Assembly (NCBI GenBank): GCA_017634575.1 | Contig: JAGBND010000039.1 | Coordinates: forward strand, 1 to 50,189 | Direction of reading: 5' to 3' | DNA: 50,189 nucleotides | DNA from: Bacillota bacterium | GTDB lineage: Bacteria > Bacillota > Clostridia > Lachnospirales > Bianqueaceae | Shown: piece by piece, positions 42,566 to 50,132 of the stretch | Numbering within the stretch: position 1 is the first letter of the stretch | How the letters are laid out: each line of letters opens with the position of its first letter | The notes under the pieces: generated by a model | Database searches by the model: none | The model's input: only the letters and a program-made list of their open reading frames with translations | Told to the model about the DNA's origin: nothing | Position numbers and translations under genes: made by a program

Positions 42566-42653
42566 GAAAGCTTGTTGTTCAAAACTAGTAATATTCCGTT
42601 AATAGTATCTGATAGTACGAAAATGATTAATCGATTAGAAACCATGACTGTTT

Positions 42654-42693
42654 GCAAAAAGATTCTCTTTGTCAAGGGCTTGCAGATATTTTT
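42654..42693. repeat. right direct repeat of the AT-rich islet
   Basis: The partner of 41441-41480 (34 of 40 identical). It contains the -35 box (TTGCAG) of the next plus-strand gene. Confidence 0.75.
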
Positions 42694-42707
42694 ATTTGGT
42701 GTACAAT
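42680..42707 (+). promoter_or_regulatory. promoter of the condensation-like gene
   Basis: TTGCAG (42680-42685), 16 bp, TACAAT (42702-42707). Transcription from near 42714 means the ATG at 42669 cannot be the start and supports the TTG at 42756 (an ATG at 42729 is possible). Confidence 0.7.
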
Positions 42708-42755
42708 AAGATAATTGTGGGTATTAGAATGAATAGAAAGGAGGGGCCGGCGGTC

Positions 42756-44141
42756 TTGACAAAGAGAATGAGTAAAGAAACAGACAATTCCAGGAAAAAT
42801 TCAAACACCAGATTCTGGATGCGGCTGGACAACGCAGCGCTGATTTTTCCGGCATCCCTTCGAAAAAATTGGAGCAACGCATTTCGTATTTCCTTTTCCT
42901 TTAACGACCCGGTGGACCCTGCGGTTCTTCAGCAGGCCCTGGATCAGGTGGTTCCGAGATTTCCCAGCATCTGCGTGCGGCTAAGGAAAAGCTTTTTCTG
43001 GTACTATCTGGAAGAGGCTGAAGTGCCCACAGTTAAAGAGGACAGCTATCAGCCGCTCATCGGGATGAATCGCAAGGATATCAGCCGCTGCGCTATCCGG
43101 GTTCTTTATTACAGAAACAGGATGGCGGTGGAGTATTTCCATTCGGTGACCGATGGAACCGGGGGCATGGTCTTTGCCAAAAACCTGGCTGCGGAATATG
43201 TACGGCTTTATTACGGTGTTGATGTTCCCTGCGAAGGAGATATCAAAGATCTTACAGAACCGGTGCCGCCTGAAGAGATGGAGGACTCCTTTCAGGAGCA
43301 TGCAGGGCCGGTTGCCGCGCCTCGGGATGATCATCATGTGTTTCATCTGACCGGTGAAAAGGAACCCGACCACTTTCTGCACGTTACCTGCGGCATTCTG
43401 GAGGGGGATCAGCTGAAGGCAAAAGCGAAGGAGAAGGGGGTTACCATCACCGGCTATCTTTCGGCAATTCTGTTAAAGTGTATTCTGGATATCCAGTATG
43501 AAAGGCTGGGAATTGAGCATCCCGAAGAGCCCTGGACGAAGCATATCCATTTCAGGGAGCTCCGGCGCAGAAACAAACTGGAGCCGGTTAAGGTGCAGAT
43601 TCCGGTTAACCTTAGAAAACTGTATGGTACAAAGACCATGCGCAACTTTGTGGCGGTCGTCAATATCGGCGTGGATCCGCGGATGGGCTATTATACCCTG
43701 GATGAGCTTTTTACCATCGTGCATCATCAGATGCAGCTGGAGATCACGGAGAAAAACATGCGGGCTATCTTTACCCCCAATGTGAACAGCGAACAGAATC
43801 CGGTGACAAAGGTGATGCCGCTCTTTATCAAAAATCTGGTGATGCGGGCCGTGTTTGATGCCATTGGGGAAAGCGTAGCCTGTATCTGCCTTTCCAATCT
43901 GGGCATGGTCTCCCTGCCAAAGGCTATGGAACCTTATGTATCCAGGGTGGAATTTGTGCTGGGATCCCAGTCCCAGACCCCTTACAACTGTTCGGTTACC
44001 AGCTGGAAGGGAAAAACCTATATCGAGATGGTCCGGAACAGCATTCGCCCGGAACTGGAAAAACGGTTCTTCCGTCTGATGGTTCAGGAAGGACTGCATG
44101 TAAAAATCGAGAACAATGACCGAAAACAGGAATCGAGGTAG
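42756..44141 (+). CDS. condensation-domain / alcohol acetyltransferase-like acyltransferase
   Basis: About 461 residues from the TTG at 42756, which lies 11 bases after AGAAAGGAGG. The catalytic motif HxxxDG appears as YFHSVTDGTGG (about 130), and the second half has the QxPYNCS-type element SQTPYNCSVTSW. Together they give the two-lobed CoA-dependent acyltransferase fold of NRPS condensation domains and AATases. Family knowledge: transfers an acyl group from CoA or a carrier to an alcohol or amine. No NRPS modules are nearby. It is coupled to the zinc-ribbon membrane gene (2-bp gap), so it may acylate a lipid or cell-envelope component. Confidence 0.8.
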   Translation: MTKRMSKETDNSRKNSNTRFWMRLDNAALIFPASLRKNWSNAFRISFSFNDPVDPAVLQQALDQVVPRFPSICVRLRKSFFWYYLEEAEVPTVKEDSYQPLIGMNRKDISRCAIRVLYYRNRMAVEYFHSVTDGTGGMVFAKNLAAEYVRLYYGVDVPCEGDIKDLTEPVPPEEMEDSFQEHAGPVAAPRDDHHVFHLTGEKEPDHFLHVTCGILEGDQLKAKAKEKGVTITGYLSAILLKCILDIQYERLGIEHPEEPWTKHIHFRELRRRNKLEPVKVQIPVNLRKLYGTKTMRNFVAVVNIGVDPRMGYYTLDELFTIVHHQMQLEITEKNMRAIFTPNVNSEQNPVTKVMPLFIKNLVMRAVFDAIGESVACICLSNLGMVSLPKAMEPYVSRVEFVLGSQSQTPYNCSVTSWKGKTYIEMVRNSIRPELEKRFFRLMVQEGLHVKIENNDRKQESR

Positions 44142-44143
44142 AA

Positions 44144-44848
44144 ATGTATTGTGTCAATTGCGGCGTTGAGCTGCAGAAAGGGATCCAAAAATGCCCCCTT
44201 TGCGGGATCAGGGTGTATCACCCTGATATCAAGGAGACGCCGGAACCTCCGCTGTATCCCCGGTTTGCTGAAACGGAAGAGACCTTTACCCCCGGCGCCC
44301 TTCAGTTTATTCTGGGATTTGTGTTTCTGCTTCCCATTGTCTTGTGCTTACTGATCGACCTTCATACCCATAAAGAAGTGATCTGGAGCGGTTATGTGGC
44401 GGTGTCTCTAGGCGCGCTGTATCTGATGGTCGGCTTCCCGCTCTGGTTTAAGCATAAAAATCCGGTTATTTTTGTGCCGGTGGCTATGGCGGCAGCTCTG
44501 CTGGTTTCTTTGTATGTAAGCCTGAAAACCGGAGGCGGCTGGTTTCTGTCCTTCGCCTTTCCGGTGGGCGGCGCACTGATTTTGCTGGTCGAAGCCTTTA
44601 TTACCCTGTGCCGGTATACCATCGGAGAGTATCCGCACCGCGTCCTGTACATTATCGGAGGTGCTGTGATTCTGCTGGGCGGTCTTTGCATACTGATCGA
44701 ATTTCTGATCCAGGTGACCTTCAAGGTGCCCATGACCTGGTGGAGCATCTATCCCATGACAGCCCTGGGCCTGATCGGCATCTTTTTCCTGATCGTGGCG
44801 GCCAACCAGAAGCTGAGAAGAACGCTGCACCGAAAGCTGTTTTTGTAA
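44144..44848 (+). CDS. zinc-ribbon membrane protein, DUF6320-like
   Basis: 234 residues, ribosome site GAGGTAGAA. The N-terminal zinc ribbon MYCVNCGVELQKGIQKCPLC has two CxxC knuckles. Then come about six hydrophobic segments (roughly residues 48-70, 80-98, 103-120, 124-150, 165-188 and 195-218). It resembles proteins annotated DUF6320, which commonly follow acetyltransferase-like genes as here. Biochemical role unknown. The cytosolic ribbon could recruit the acyltransferase to the membrane (inference). Confidence 0.72.
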   Translation: MYCVNCGVELQKGIQKCPLCGIRVYHPDIKETPEPPLYPRFAETEETFTPGALQFILGFVFLLPIVLCLLIDLHTHKEVIWSGYVAVSLGALYLMVGFPLWFKHKNPVIFVPVAMAAALLVSLYVSLKTGGGWFLSFAFPVGGALILLVEAFITLCRYTIGEYPHRVLYIIGGAVILLGGLCILIEFLIQVTFKVPMTWWSIYPMTALGLIGIFFLIVAANQKLRRTLHRKLFL

Positions 44849-44958
44849 AATTTACAAAATGTCTATGGCTTTTTTGCACCTGAAGGCGTACAATAGCCTT
44901 TCGATACTATTTTTAGAGAGGTAACTGTTCATTCTTTCAGTTACGGTTGGAGATTTAT

Positions 44959-46230
44959 ATGAAAAAAGCATTTTCCATTATTCTGACGATGGGCCTTCTG
45001 CTGGGAATCCTCAGCGGCTGCTCGTCAGCACAGGAGCCGGCCAAGGACCAGTCTGTCAATGTGCAGATTATCGAGGAGAGCAGCCTGACCGAAGCCTCGG
45101 CTGGGACCGATTCTGCCTCTACTGAGCCAGCAGCCGGCTTAACCGATGAATCAGCTGCGGAAACCTCTGCAGCCGATGGCGCGCAGACATCTGAAAGCGC
45201 TGAGAATACGTCCTCTTATGTTCCCTTTGATTTTTCCAGCGCTATCGACGATAACGGCTATCTAAAGGGCATTACCGCTAAAAACTATGTGGAGCTTTGC
45301 GACTATATGGGGATTGTAATCCCCGGGGATGTGGCTGCTGTGTCCGAAGAAGAAATCCAGTCAGAGATCGACTACATGTTGGAAAACTATGCTGAAACTG
45401 AGCAGGTCATGGACAAGGCGGTGGAGGATGGCGATACGGTGAATATCGATTATGTCGGATCCATCGATGGAGTCACCTTTGACGGCGGCAGCACGCAGGG
45501 ACAGGGAACCACGGTCACCCTGGGCGTTACCAGTTATATTCCCGGCTTCCTGGAGCAGCTGGTGGGACATATGCCGGGAGAGAACTTTAACATCGATGTG
45601 ACCTTCCCGGAAAGCTATCATGCCGAAAATCTGGCCGGCAAGGACGCGGTATTCAATATTACCATCAATTATATTGAGAACAAAAAGCTGCCGGAGCTGA
45701 CCGATGAGTTTGTGCTGGAGAATCTAAATGAAGCTTCTTATAATCTTTCCACCGTGGAGGATGTCAGGAACTTTGTGATTGAATCCCTGCGCGAGCCGAA
45801 GATCGATGCCTATGTTACCGAGTATCTGAATGAAAACTGCACCTTCAAAACAGCGCCCGGTTCTCTGATTACCTACATGCAGGATATGATGATCGATTAT
45901 TATGCCTACTATGCGGACAATTACGGCATGGATATTGACACATTCCTTCAGCAGTACGAACAGGTGGATTCCGTGGAAGCCTTGAAAGAGAAATATATGG
46001 ACGCCACCATGGAGGATGTGAATGCGGCCCTGCTTTTGCAGGCCATTGCCGAGGATCAGGGAATTGTGGTCACCCAGGACGAGATTGGTATGTATTTCGA
46101 AGAAATCAATGGTTCTCCTGACTACAGCATGTATGAAGAGGAATACGGTCTTCCTTATCTGATGCAGGCCGTCCTGCTGGAGAAGGTTCACGATCTGCTG
46201 ATCGACAATGTGGTGATTGAAGGAGAATAA
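44959..46230 (+). CDS. lipoprotein related to trigger factor (FKBP-type prolyl isomerase)
   Basis: 423 residues from the ATG at 44959 (GGAG six bases upstream). The N-terminus is a lipoprotein signal with lipobox LSGC (Cys near residue 22), then an Ala/Ser/Glu/Thr-rich linker to about residue 90. The central FKBP domain is clear (DGDTVNIDYVGSIDGVTFDGG, then YIPGFLEQLVGHMPGENFNIDVTFPE). A trigger-factor-like helical C-terminal domain follows (TDEFVLENLNEASYNLSTVEDV). The ribosome-binding N-terminal domain of true trigger factor is replaced by the lipid anchor. It should act as a folding factor on the outer face of the membrane, like PrsA. Confidence 0.88.
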   Translation: MKKAFSIILTMGLLLGILSGCSSAQEPAKDQSVNVQIIEESSLTEASAGTDSASTEPAAGLTDESAAETSAADGAQTSESAENTSSYVPFDFSSAIDDNGYLKGITAKNYVELCDYMGIVIPGDVAAVSEEEIQSEIDYMLENYAETEQVMDKAVEDGDTVNIDYVGSIDGVTFDGGSTQGQGTTVTLGVTSYIPGFLEQLVGHMPGENFNIDVTFPESYHAENLAGKDAVFNITINYIENKKLPELTDEFVLENLNEASYNLSTVEDVRNFVIESLREPKIDAYVTEYLNENCTFKTAPGSLITYMQDMMIDYYAYYADNYGMDIDTFLQQYEQVDSVEALKEKYMDATMEDVNAALLLQAIAEDQGIVVTQDEIGMYFEEINGSPDYSMYEEEYGLPYLMQAVLLEKVHDLLIDNVVIEGE

Positions 46231-46240
46231 AGCACGAAAT

Positions 46241-46291
46241 ACGGCATCACGACAGAGGGTTTGAAGCCTCATCGTGATGCCGTTTTTTTTG
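46241..46291 (+). terminator. terminator after the trigger-factor-like gene
   Basis: ACGGCATCACGA (46241-46252) pairs perfectly with TCGTGATGCCGT (46272-46283), followed by eight T. Confidence 0.95.
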
Positions 46292-46331
46292 TATATGGTG
46301 ATGGGGCTGTAGCAAAATAGCCCCCTAAAAG

Positions 46332-46386
46332 AAAATACCTGACAAGCAAAACAGAAAGAAATTACTGGATGTTTGTCAGGTATTTT
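46332..46386. other. hairpin near the IS left end
   Basis: AAAATACCTGACAA (46332-46345) pairs with TTGTCAGGTATTTT (46373-46386), A- and T-rich at the base, so it can act as a terminator in both directions. A small GGGGCT/AGCCCC hairpin (46303-46324) lies just outside. Confidence 0.7.
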
Positions 46387-46418
46387 TCGGTGAAAACAGG
46401 TTTCCAAGAAACCTGGAA

Positions 46419-46559
46419 ATCCTTTGCTTGGCTTAATGAACCTTTGCCACAAGATCTTCCTGCTCTGTCAAGGCCGCAGCCGCGCAGCGGTGCACCGTTG
46501 GTGCAGCCTTGACAGGCGGAAGACTTGTGGCATTTTTACGATTAAGCCAAGCAAAGGAT
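46419..46559. repeat. nested long palindrome upstream of the IS transposase
   Basis: Three stems are nested: ATCCTTTGCTTGGCTTAAT (46419-46437 with 46541-46559, perfect), TGCCACAAG...TTCC (46445-46460 with 46518-46532, one bulge) and CTGTCAAGGC (46465-46474 with 46506-46515). The tip is GC-rich. The RNA would fold into one hairpin of about 45 bp. Confidence 0.85.
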
Positions 46560-46595
46560 GAGACTGCCTGTGCCGGCTTTCCTCCAAAGAAAAAA

Positions 46596-46651
46596 GTCCT
46601 GCGCCGGATGGGTAAAACCCACATGTCAGGACCTTTTCCTTGTGGTATAAT
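46596..46651 (+). promoter_or_regulatory. anti-read-in hairpin and -10 box of the IS transposase
   Basis: GTCCTG (46596-46601) and CAGGAC (46627-46632) form a stem with an inner GGGT/ACCC, followed by CTTTTCC. TATAAT (46646-46651) then stands just before the GTG start at 46658. The hairpin would block transcripts entering from outside. Confidence 0.5.
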
Positions 46652-46657
46652 TAATGT

Positions 46658-47140
46658 GTGAATAAAAACAATACCGGCTATAATTATGGCATAACACGCC
46701 GGGTTATGCAACTGAAAATTGATGAAGCTTTTGCAGAAAAAGTAATACCAGCAGATGACAGCGTACGGCTCTTAGATCAAATCGTGGAGGAGATAAATAT
46801 CAGTTCATTAGAGAGAGCCTATGAAGTACGGGGTCGGAAGCCTGCAACAGATCCATCGACCATGCTGAAGATCATGATCTATGCAAACATGGAGAACATC
46901 TATTCTTCAAGAGACATAGCAAGAGCATGCTCCCGGGACATCAACTTTATCTGGCTATTGAATGGAAGCAAGGCGCCGAATCACTCAGAGATCGCAAGAT
47001 TTCGGAGTCAGCGGCTGAGCAAATGTGCGGAAGAACTGTTCTATGAGATAGTAAAGAAGCTGTATGAAGAGGAAGAGATCCGGTATGATGTTGTCCGGCG
47101 AATTAATCGCCGCCGAGTAAGTCAGATTAAAACTGGTTAA
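46658..47140 (+). pseudogene. IS1182 family transposase, N-terminal fragment
   Basis: 160 residues starting at GTG. The region ALIGN-like to DUF772 is clear: GRKPATDPSTMLKIMIYANMENIYSSRDIARACSRDINFIWL (split here as RGRKPATDPSTMLKIMIY, then SSRDIARACSRDINFIWLL) and HSEIARFRS. Full-length proteins have about 500 residues with a DDE domain, which is absent. The last dozen codons (after RYDVV) belong to the end of the adjoining transposon. Not functional. Confidence 0.85.
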
Positions 47141-47193
47141 AATCAAAGAGATTCACACTCTCAATCATATTATTCTAAGGCAACGAGTCACAT

Positions 47194-47241
47194 TGTTTCC
47201 TAAAGGGAAACACCGGCATGCACATTAAATGCACATGCCGG
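47194..47241. other. paired hairpins after the ATPase gene
   Basis: TGTTTCC-TAAA-GGGAAACA (47194-47212) is followed directly by CCGGCATG...CATGCCGG (47213-47220 with 47234-47241). They stand 10-50 bp past the ATPase stop codon and may act as a 3' end or as transposon-end structure. Confidence 0.55.
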
Positions 47242-47250
47242 CGGAAACAG

Positions 47251-48060
47251 TTAACCCAGCTCAGCATCACTGATAGCCTGCATAGCAGTATCCACTGAGA
47301 GAATATTCAAGCTCTGATTAGCCCCAATCAGCAGGCAGGAGGCACAAAGCTTGTTAATCATTCTGGGCACGCCACCGGAAGCATTAAGAATAGCTTCGAT
47401 GGCATTATCTTCAAAAACTTTCTGAGAACAGCCAGCACCGGAAAGCTTTTTAAGAATGTAGGAGCGGCCTTCATCTTTGGAGAGGACATCGAGATTGTAA
47501 TTCATAACGATCCTTTGCCTGAGAGGCTCATGGATGTTAAGAGACAGGGTATGGTTAAGAACGGGAAGGCCGGAAAGAAGGACAACAGCGCGGTCACGGG
47601 AATCCATGTCAAAGTTAAAGAGCATCTTGAGGTCATTAAGGATAGCGTTGGAGACATAGTTGGCCTCATCAATAATAAAGACAGGAGTGATACGCTTATC
47701 AAGAGCAAGGCGGGAAACTTCAGCCTGGATGATCTTGAAGTTATCGGTTTTTCTATAGGAAGGGATAAGGCCGAGCTGATCAACGAGGGAACGGTAAAAA
47801 TCCATAACCGTGAGGGTGGACATAGCAGAATAGCAGACTTTGTAGAGGGAAGGGTTCAAAGAATCAGAAAAGTGTCTGATGACGGTAGTTTTGCCAAGGC
47901 CCGGGGCACCGGTGAGGAGGCCGAAGCCTTTGGTAGAAGTAAGGTAATTGAGGCGGAATAAAGCCTCCTTGAATTCAGAAGTCTCGATGAGGATATCACG
48001 GGAGTTTTTGAGGAAAGGATTGAATTCAAGCCCAAATCTGACAAGAGGATCAGGAATCAA
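47251..48060 (-). CDS. AAA ATPase of the transposon (TniB/ExeA-like)
   Basis: 269 residues. Walker A GAPGLGKTT (about 50), Walker B PVFIIDEANY (about 128), sensor region VVLLSGLPVL and arginine region LRQRIVMNYNL. The C-terminal helical lid ASGGVPRMINKLC is typical of ExeA/TniB/TnsC-type target-selection ATPases. It overlaps the DDE transposase gene by four bases (ATGA). Family knowledge: it binds target DNA with ATP and activates the transposase. Confidence 0.88.
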   Translation of the reverse strand: MIPDPLVRFGLEFNPFLKNSRDILIETSEFKEALFRLNYLTSTKGFGLLTGAPGLGKTTVIRHFSDSLNPSLYKVCYSAMSTLTVMDFYRSLVDQLGLIPSYRKTDNFKIIQAEVSRLALDKRITPVFIIDEANYVSNAILNDLKMLFNFDMDSRDRAVVLLSGLPVLNHTLSLNIHEPLRQRIVMNYNLDVLSKDEGRSYILKKLSGAGCSQKVFEDNAIEAILNASGGVPRMINKLCASCLLIGANQSLNILSVDTAMQAISDAELG

Positions 48061-49304
48061 AGAGACTCACCCCCTTCAGAGAGATGAAGTTTGTTGCGTT
48101 TAATAACAGCATTCTCGTGTTTATTAAGGAGGCGGATGGGAACAAGTTCACCAGATGGATCAATAACAAAGATCTTCGACATATCTGAAGAATACCGCAG
48201 GCGAACCCTCTGGCGGGCAAAAGCCGGATCAACTTCGTACTCGACCTGATCGATGGTGATGACACAGTCAGCGGAAACACGACGCTCGATTTCAAGAAGG
48301 AAGGACTTCTGAATGGTCTCATCTGAAAGGCGGCGGATGCGGTCAGACTCGCTGAAGAAGCGGTCTGAGGGAGAGGAACCGTTTAAGGATGAATGAACAC
48401 GCTGATTATAGAGCTGGACAAAAGCAAACAGAGAACCGCGAAGTTCGTCAATAGAATGAAAGTCACGCATGTTAAGGGAGGCCATCCACTGATCCTTCAT
48501 AGTACGGAACCAGCGCTCGATCTTGGCCTTGGAAGTGGGCGTGTACGGCTGACAATAATTAATGGAAGAACCGATGCGGGCAGCCAGGAGTTCCATCTGC
48601 TGGTTGCGGTAAGGAGAACCATTGTCGAAGTTTAAAACCGAAGGAACGCCATACTTGGAAACAGCAGACTTGAGGACAGACATAAGGTTAACAAAGTTAT
48701 CGTTAAAGAAGACATCAATGCCGACAATAAAGCGGGAGGCATCATCAATAAGCGCGATGATGTAGACCTTTTGCCTGGAACCGTCCGGAAGAAAAAGCCT
48801 GGGACCGACAGAAGAATCACCGCACCAGACTTCATTGATATGAGGGCGCTCATAACGGCGCATGTCATTAACCGGAGCAGACTTCTCTTCCTGCTGAAGT
48901 TTAGCAATAAAGCGGGTGACGGTAGACTCGGAAACATCGCCGTGACAGATATCACCGTCATCAGAGAGTTGGCGGAAGATGGCAGCAGCGGAAAGACGAG
49001 GATAATGAGATTTGAGATAACGGATCCTCTGCTGAAGATCCGTATCAAGCTTACGAGACTTGCCTTCGTCAGCGCGGCCCTTAGGAATGAGGCCATCAAA
49101 ACCATGATTTTTATAGTTGAGATACCAGGATTCGATGGTATCCGGATGGTAATGGCGCGTTTTACCGGAAGCATCTTTGATGCCGTTGGAAGAAACGGAA
49201 CGAAAAAACTCAGCGTGCGAGAGGGAATCATCCGTACCGGTAATCAAAGGAGAGATGGCCCCATAACGCATAAGGGCGATTTCCTGTTGTTTTTCTGGTT
49301 TCAA
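48057..49304 (-). CDS. DDE (rve) transposase, TniA-like
   Basis: About 415 residues from a TTG at 49304, which lies seven bases after AAGGAGG; the frame opens 17 codons earlier. N-terminal helix-turn-helix region (HYHPDTIESWYLNYKNHGFDG, written here only as WYLNYKNHGFDGL), then the integrase core. First Asp in WCGDSSVG, second Asp in NFDNGSPYRN, Glu in KAKIERWFRT. A C-terminal beta domain resembles Mu transposase C (DPAFARQRVRLRYS). It cuts and joins the transposon ends with the ATPase as partner. It appears intact. Confidence 0.9.
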   Translation of the reverse strand: MKPEKQQEIALMRYGAISPLITGTDDSLSHAEFFRSVSSNGIKDASGKTRHYHPDTIESWYLNYKNHGFDGLIPKGRADEGKSRKLDTDLQQRIRYLKSHYPRLSAAAIFRQLSDDGDICHGDVSESTVTRFIAKLQQEEKSAPVNDMRRYERPHINEVWCGDSSVGPRLFLPDGSRQKVYIIALIDDASRFIVGIDVFFNDNFVNLMSVLKSAVSKYGVPSVLNFDNGSPYRNQQMELLAARIGSSINYCQPYTPTSKAKIERWFRTMKDQWMASLNMRDFHSIDELRGSLFAFVQLYNQRVHSSLNGSSPSDRFFSESDRIRRLSDETIQKSFLLEIERRVSADCVITIDQVEYEVDPAFARQRVRLRYSSDMSKIFVIDPSGELVPIRLLNKHENAVIKRNKLHLSEGGESL

Positions 49305-49376
49305 AGGGAAAACCTCCTTGTATGAAATGGTGTATGAGGCAAGTATACAAGGCAAAAACCAGAAGATCAGGTAAGG

Positions 49377-49925
49377 TTATGTTGAAAGAGGAAAAAGAAT
49401 ATTTGGAGTAGATTTTATCTGCATGAACTGGCGGGAAAAGTGAGCGAAGGAACCGCGGACAAGGGAAAGAAGGTCAGAAAGGCCGAGGCCGATGGAGATA
49501 AGTCGCTGCTTCCAGTGTTTGCGGAAAGAACGGAGAATGGCAGCGACATTGTTCTCGTCGATGGTGCTTTCTTCTTCAAGAAGGCTTTCCGTTCCCTCGC
49601 CAGACTCAGAAGCAACTATGACAGCTGCACAAACAGAAAGCCTGATCTGTGAGTAAGGAATGATCCAGTCAGGAAGTAAAGCATGTGTATGGCCGCAGGA
49701 GTTGCAGCGAATGCGCTGGATCCGCAGGGAGACGGAAAGGTCTGGCAGACGGAATGTCCGCCGATAGATGCCCCAGAGATAGAAAGAACCATGATGATGG
49801 CAATGAGGGCATTGAATCTGATGAAAAGGAAGGTCAGAAATGATGGACGAATAAATCCGCTGAAGAGAAGTTTCTGAATAGATTGATAAAAAAGGGTTGA
49901 AGTTTCCTGTCTGGATTGTTATCAT
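49377..49925 (-). CDS. zinc-ribbon transposon accessory protein, DUF6431-like
   Basis: 182 residues from the ATG at 49925; no good ribosome site is visible, and the frame is open further upstream to 50147. Zinc-ligand pairs CPHCHHHG and CNSCGH are about 35 residues apart, followed by LLPDWIIPYSQI and a helical C-terminus that could bind DNA. Such DUF6431-type proteins accompany DDE/AAA transposons of clostridia. Role unknown; end recognition or regulation is likely. The start is uncertain. Confidence 0.7.
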   Translation of the reverse strand: MITIQTGNFNPFLSIYSETSLQRIYSSIISDLPFHQIQCPHCHHHGSFYLWGIYRRTFRLPDLSVSLRIQRIRCNSCGHTHALLPDWIIPYSQIRLSVCAAVIVASESGEGTESLLEEESTIDENNVAAILRSFRKHWKQRLISIGLGLSDLLSLVRGSFAHFSRQFMQIKSTPNILFPLST

Positions 49926-50006
49926 AGTATCGTCGTATGAGTAAGACAATGAACACTTTCTTAGGATTTGGTACTTGATACCGTGTGTCATTGTCTGACG
50001 ACTATG

Positions 50007-50047
50007 AAAACAGGAGGTGCTTGGTAGGCTGGCTCCTGTTTTCTTTT
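50007..50047 (+). terminator. terminator-like hairpin at the transposon left side
   Basis: AAAACAGGAG (50007-50016) pairs with CTCCTGTTTT (50033-50042), followed by CTTTT. It may stop transcription entering the transposon. Confidence 0.75.
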
Positions 50048-50075
50048 GCCGTGGAATACAAATGATAACATAGAA

Positions 50076-50132
50076 AGCTCCAGGAGAAAAGATTCTGCTG
50101 TAAACTACAGCAAAAATCTTCACCCTGGAGCT
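50076..50132. other. cruciform-like nested dyad near the window end
   Basis: AGCTCCAGG (50076-50084) pairs with CCTGGAGCT (50124-50132), and the inner TGCTGTA/TACAGCA (50096-50102 with 50106-50112) stands on a partly matching AAGATT/AATCTT stem. Directly after it, ATTTTATCTGCA (about 50134) repeats a 12-mer found at 49412 within the accessory gene. Confidence 0.6.

Larger units (their letters stand above)
46303..47095 (+). mobile_element. IS1182-type insertion sequence, left part only
   Basis: The presumed left end GGGGCTGTAGCAAAATAG (46303) resembles the ends of IS1182-like elements (GGGGCTGT...). Inside come several hairpins and the 5' part of the transposase gene. The similarity to the family stops at about 47090, after the residues EEIRYDVV, where the neighbouring transposon begins. 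The right part of the IS is missing from this window, either displaced beyond the transposon or lost. Confidence 0.65.
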
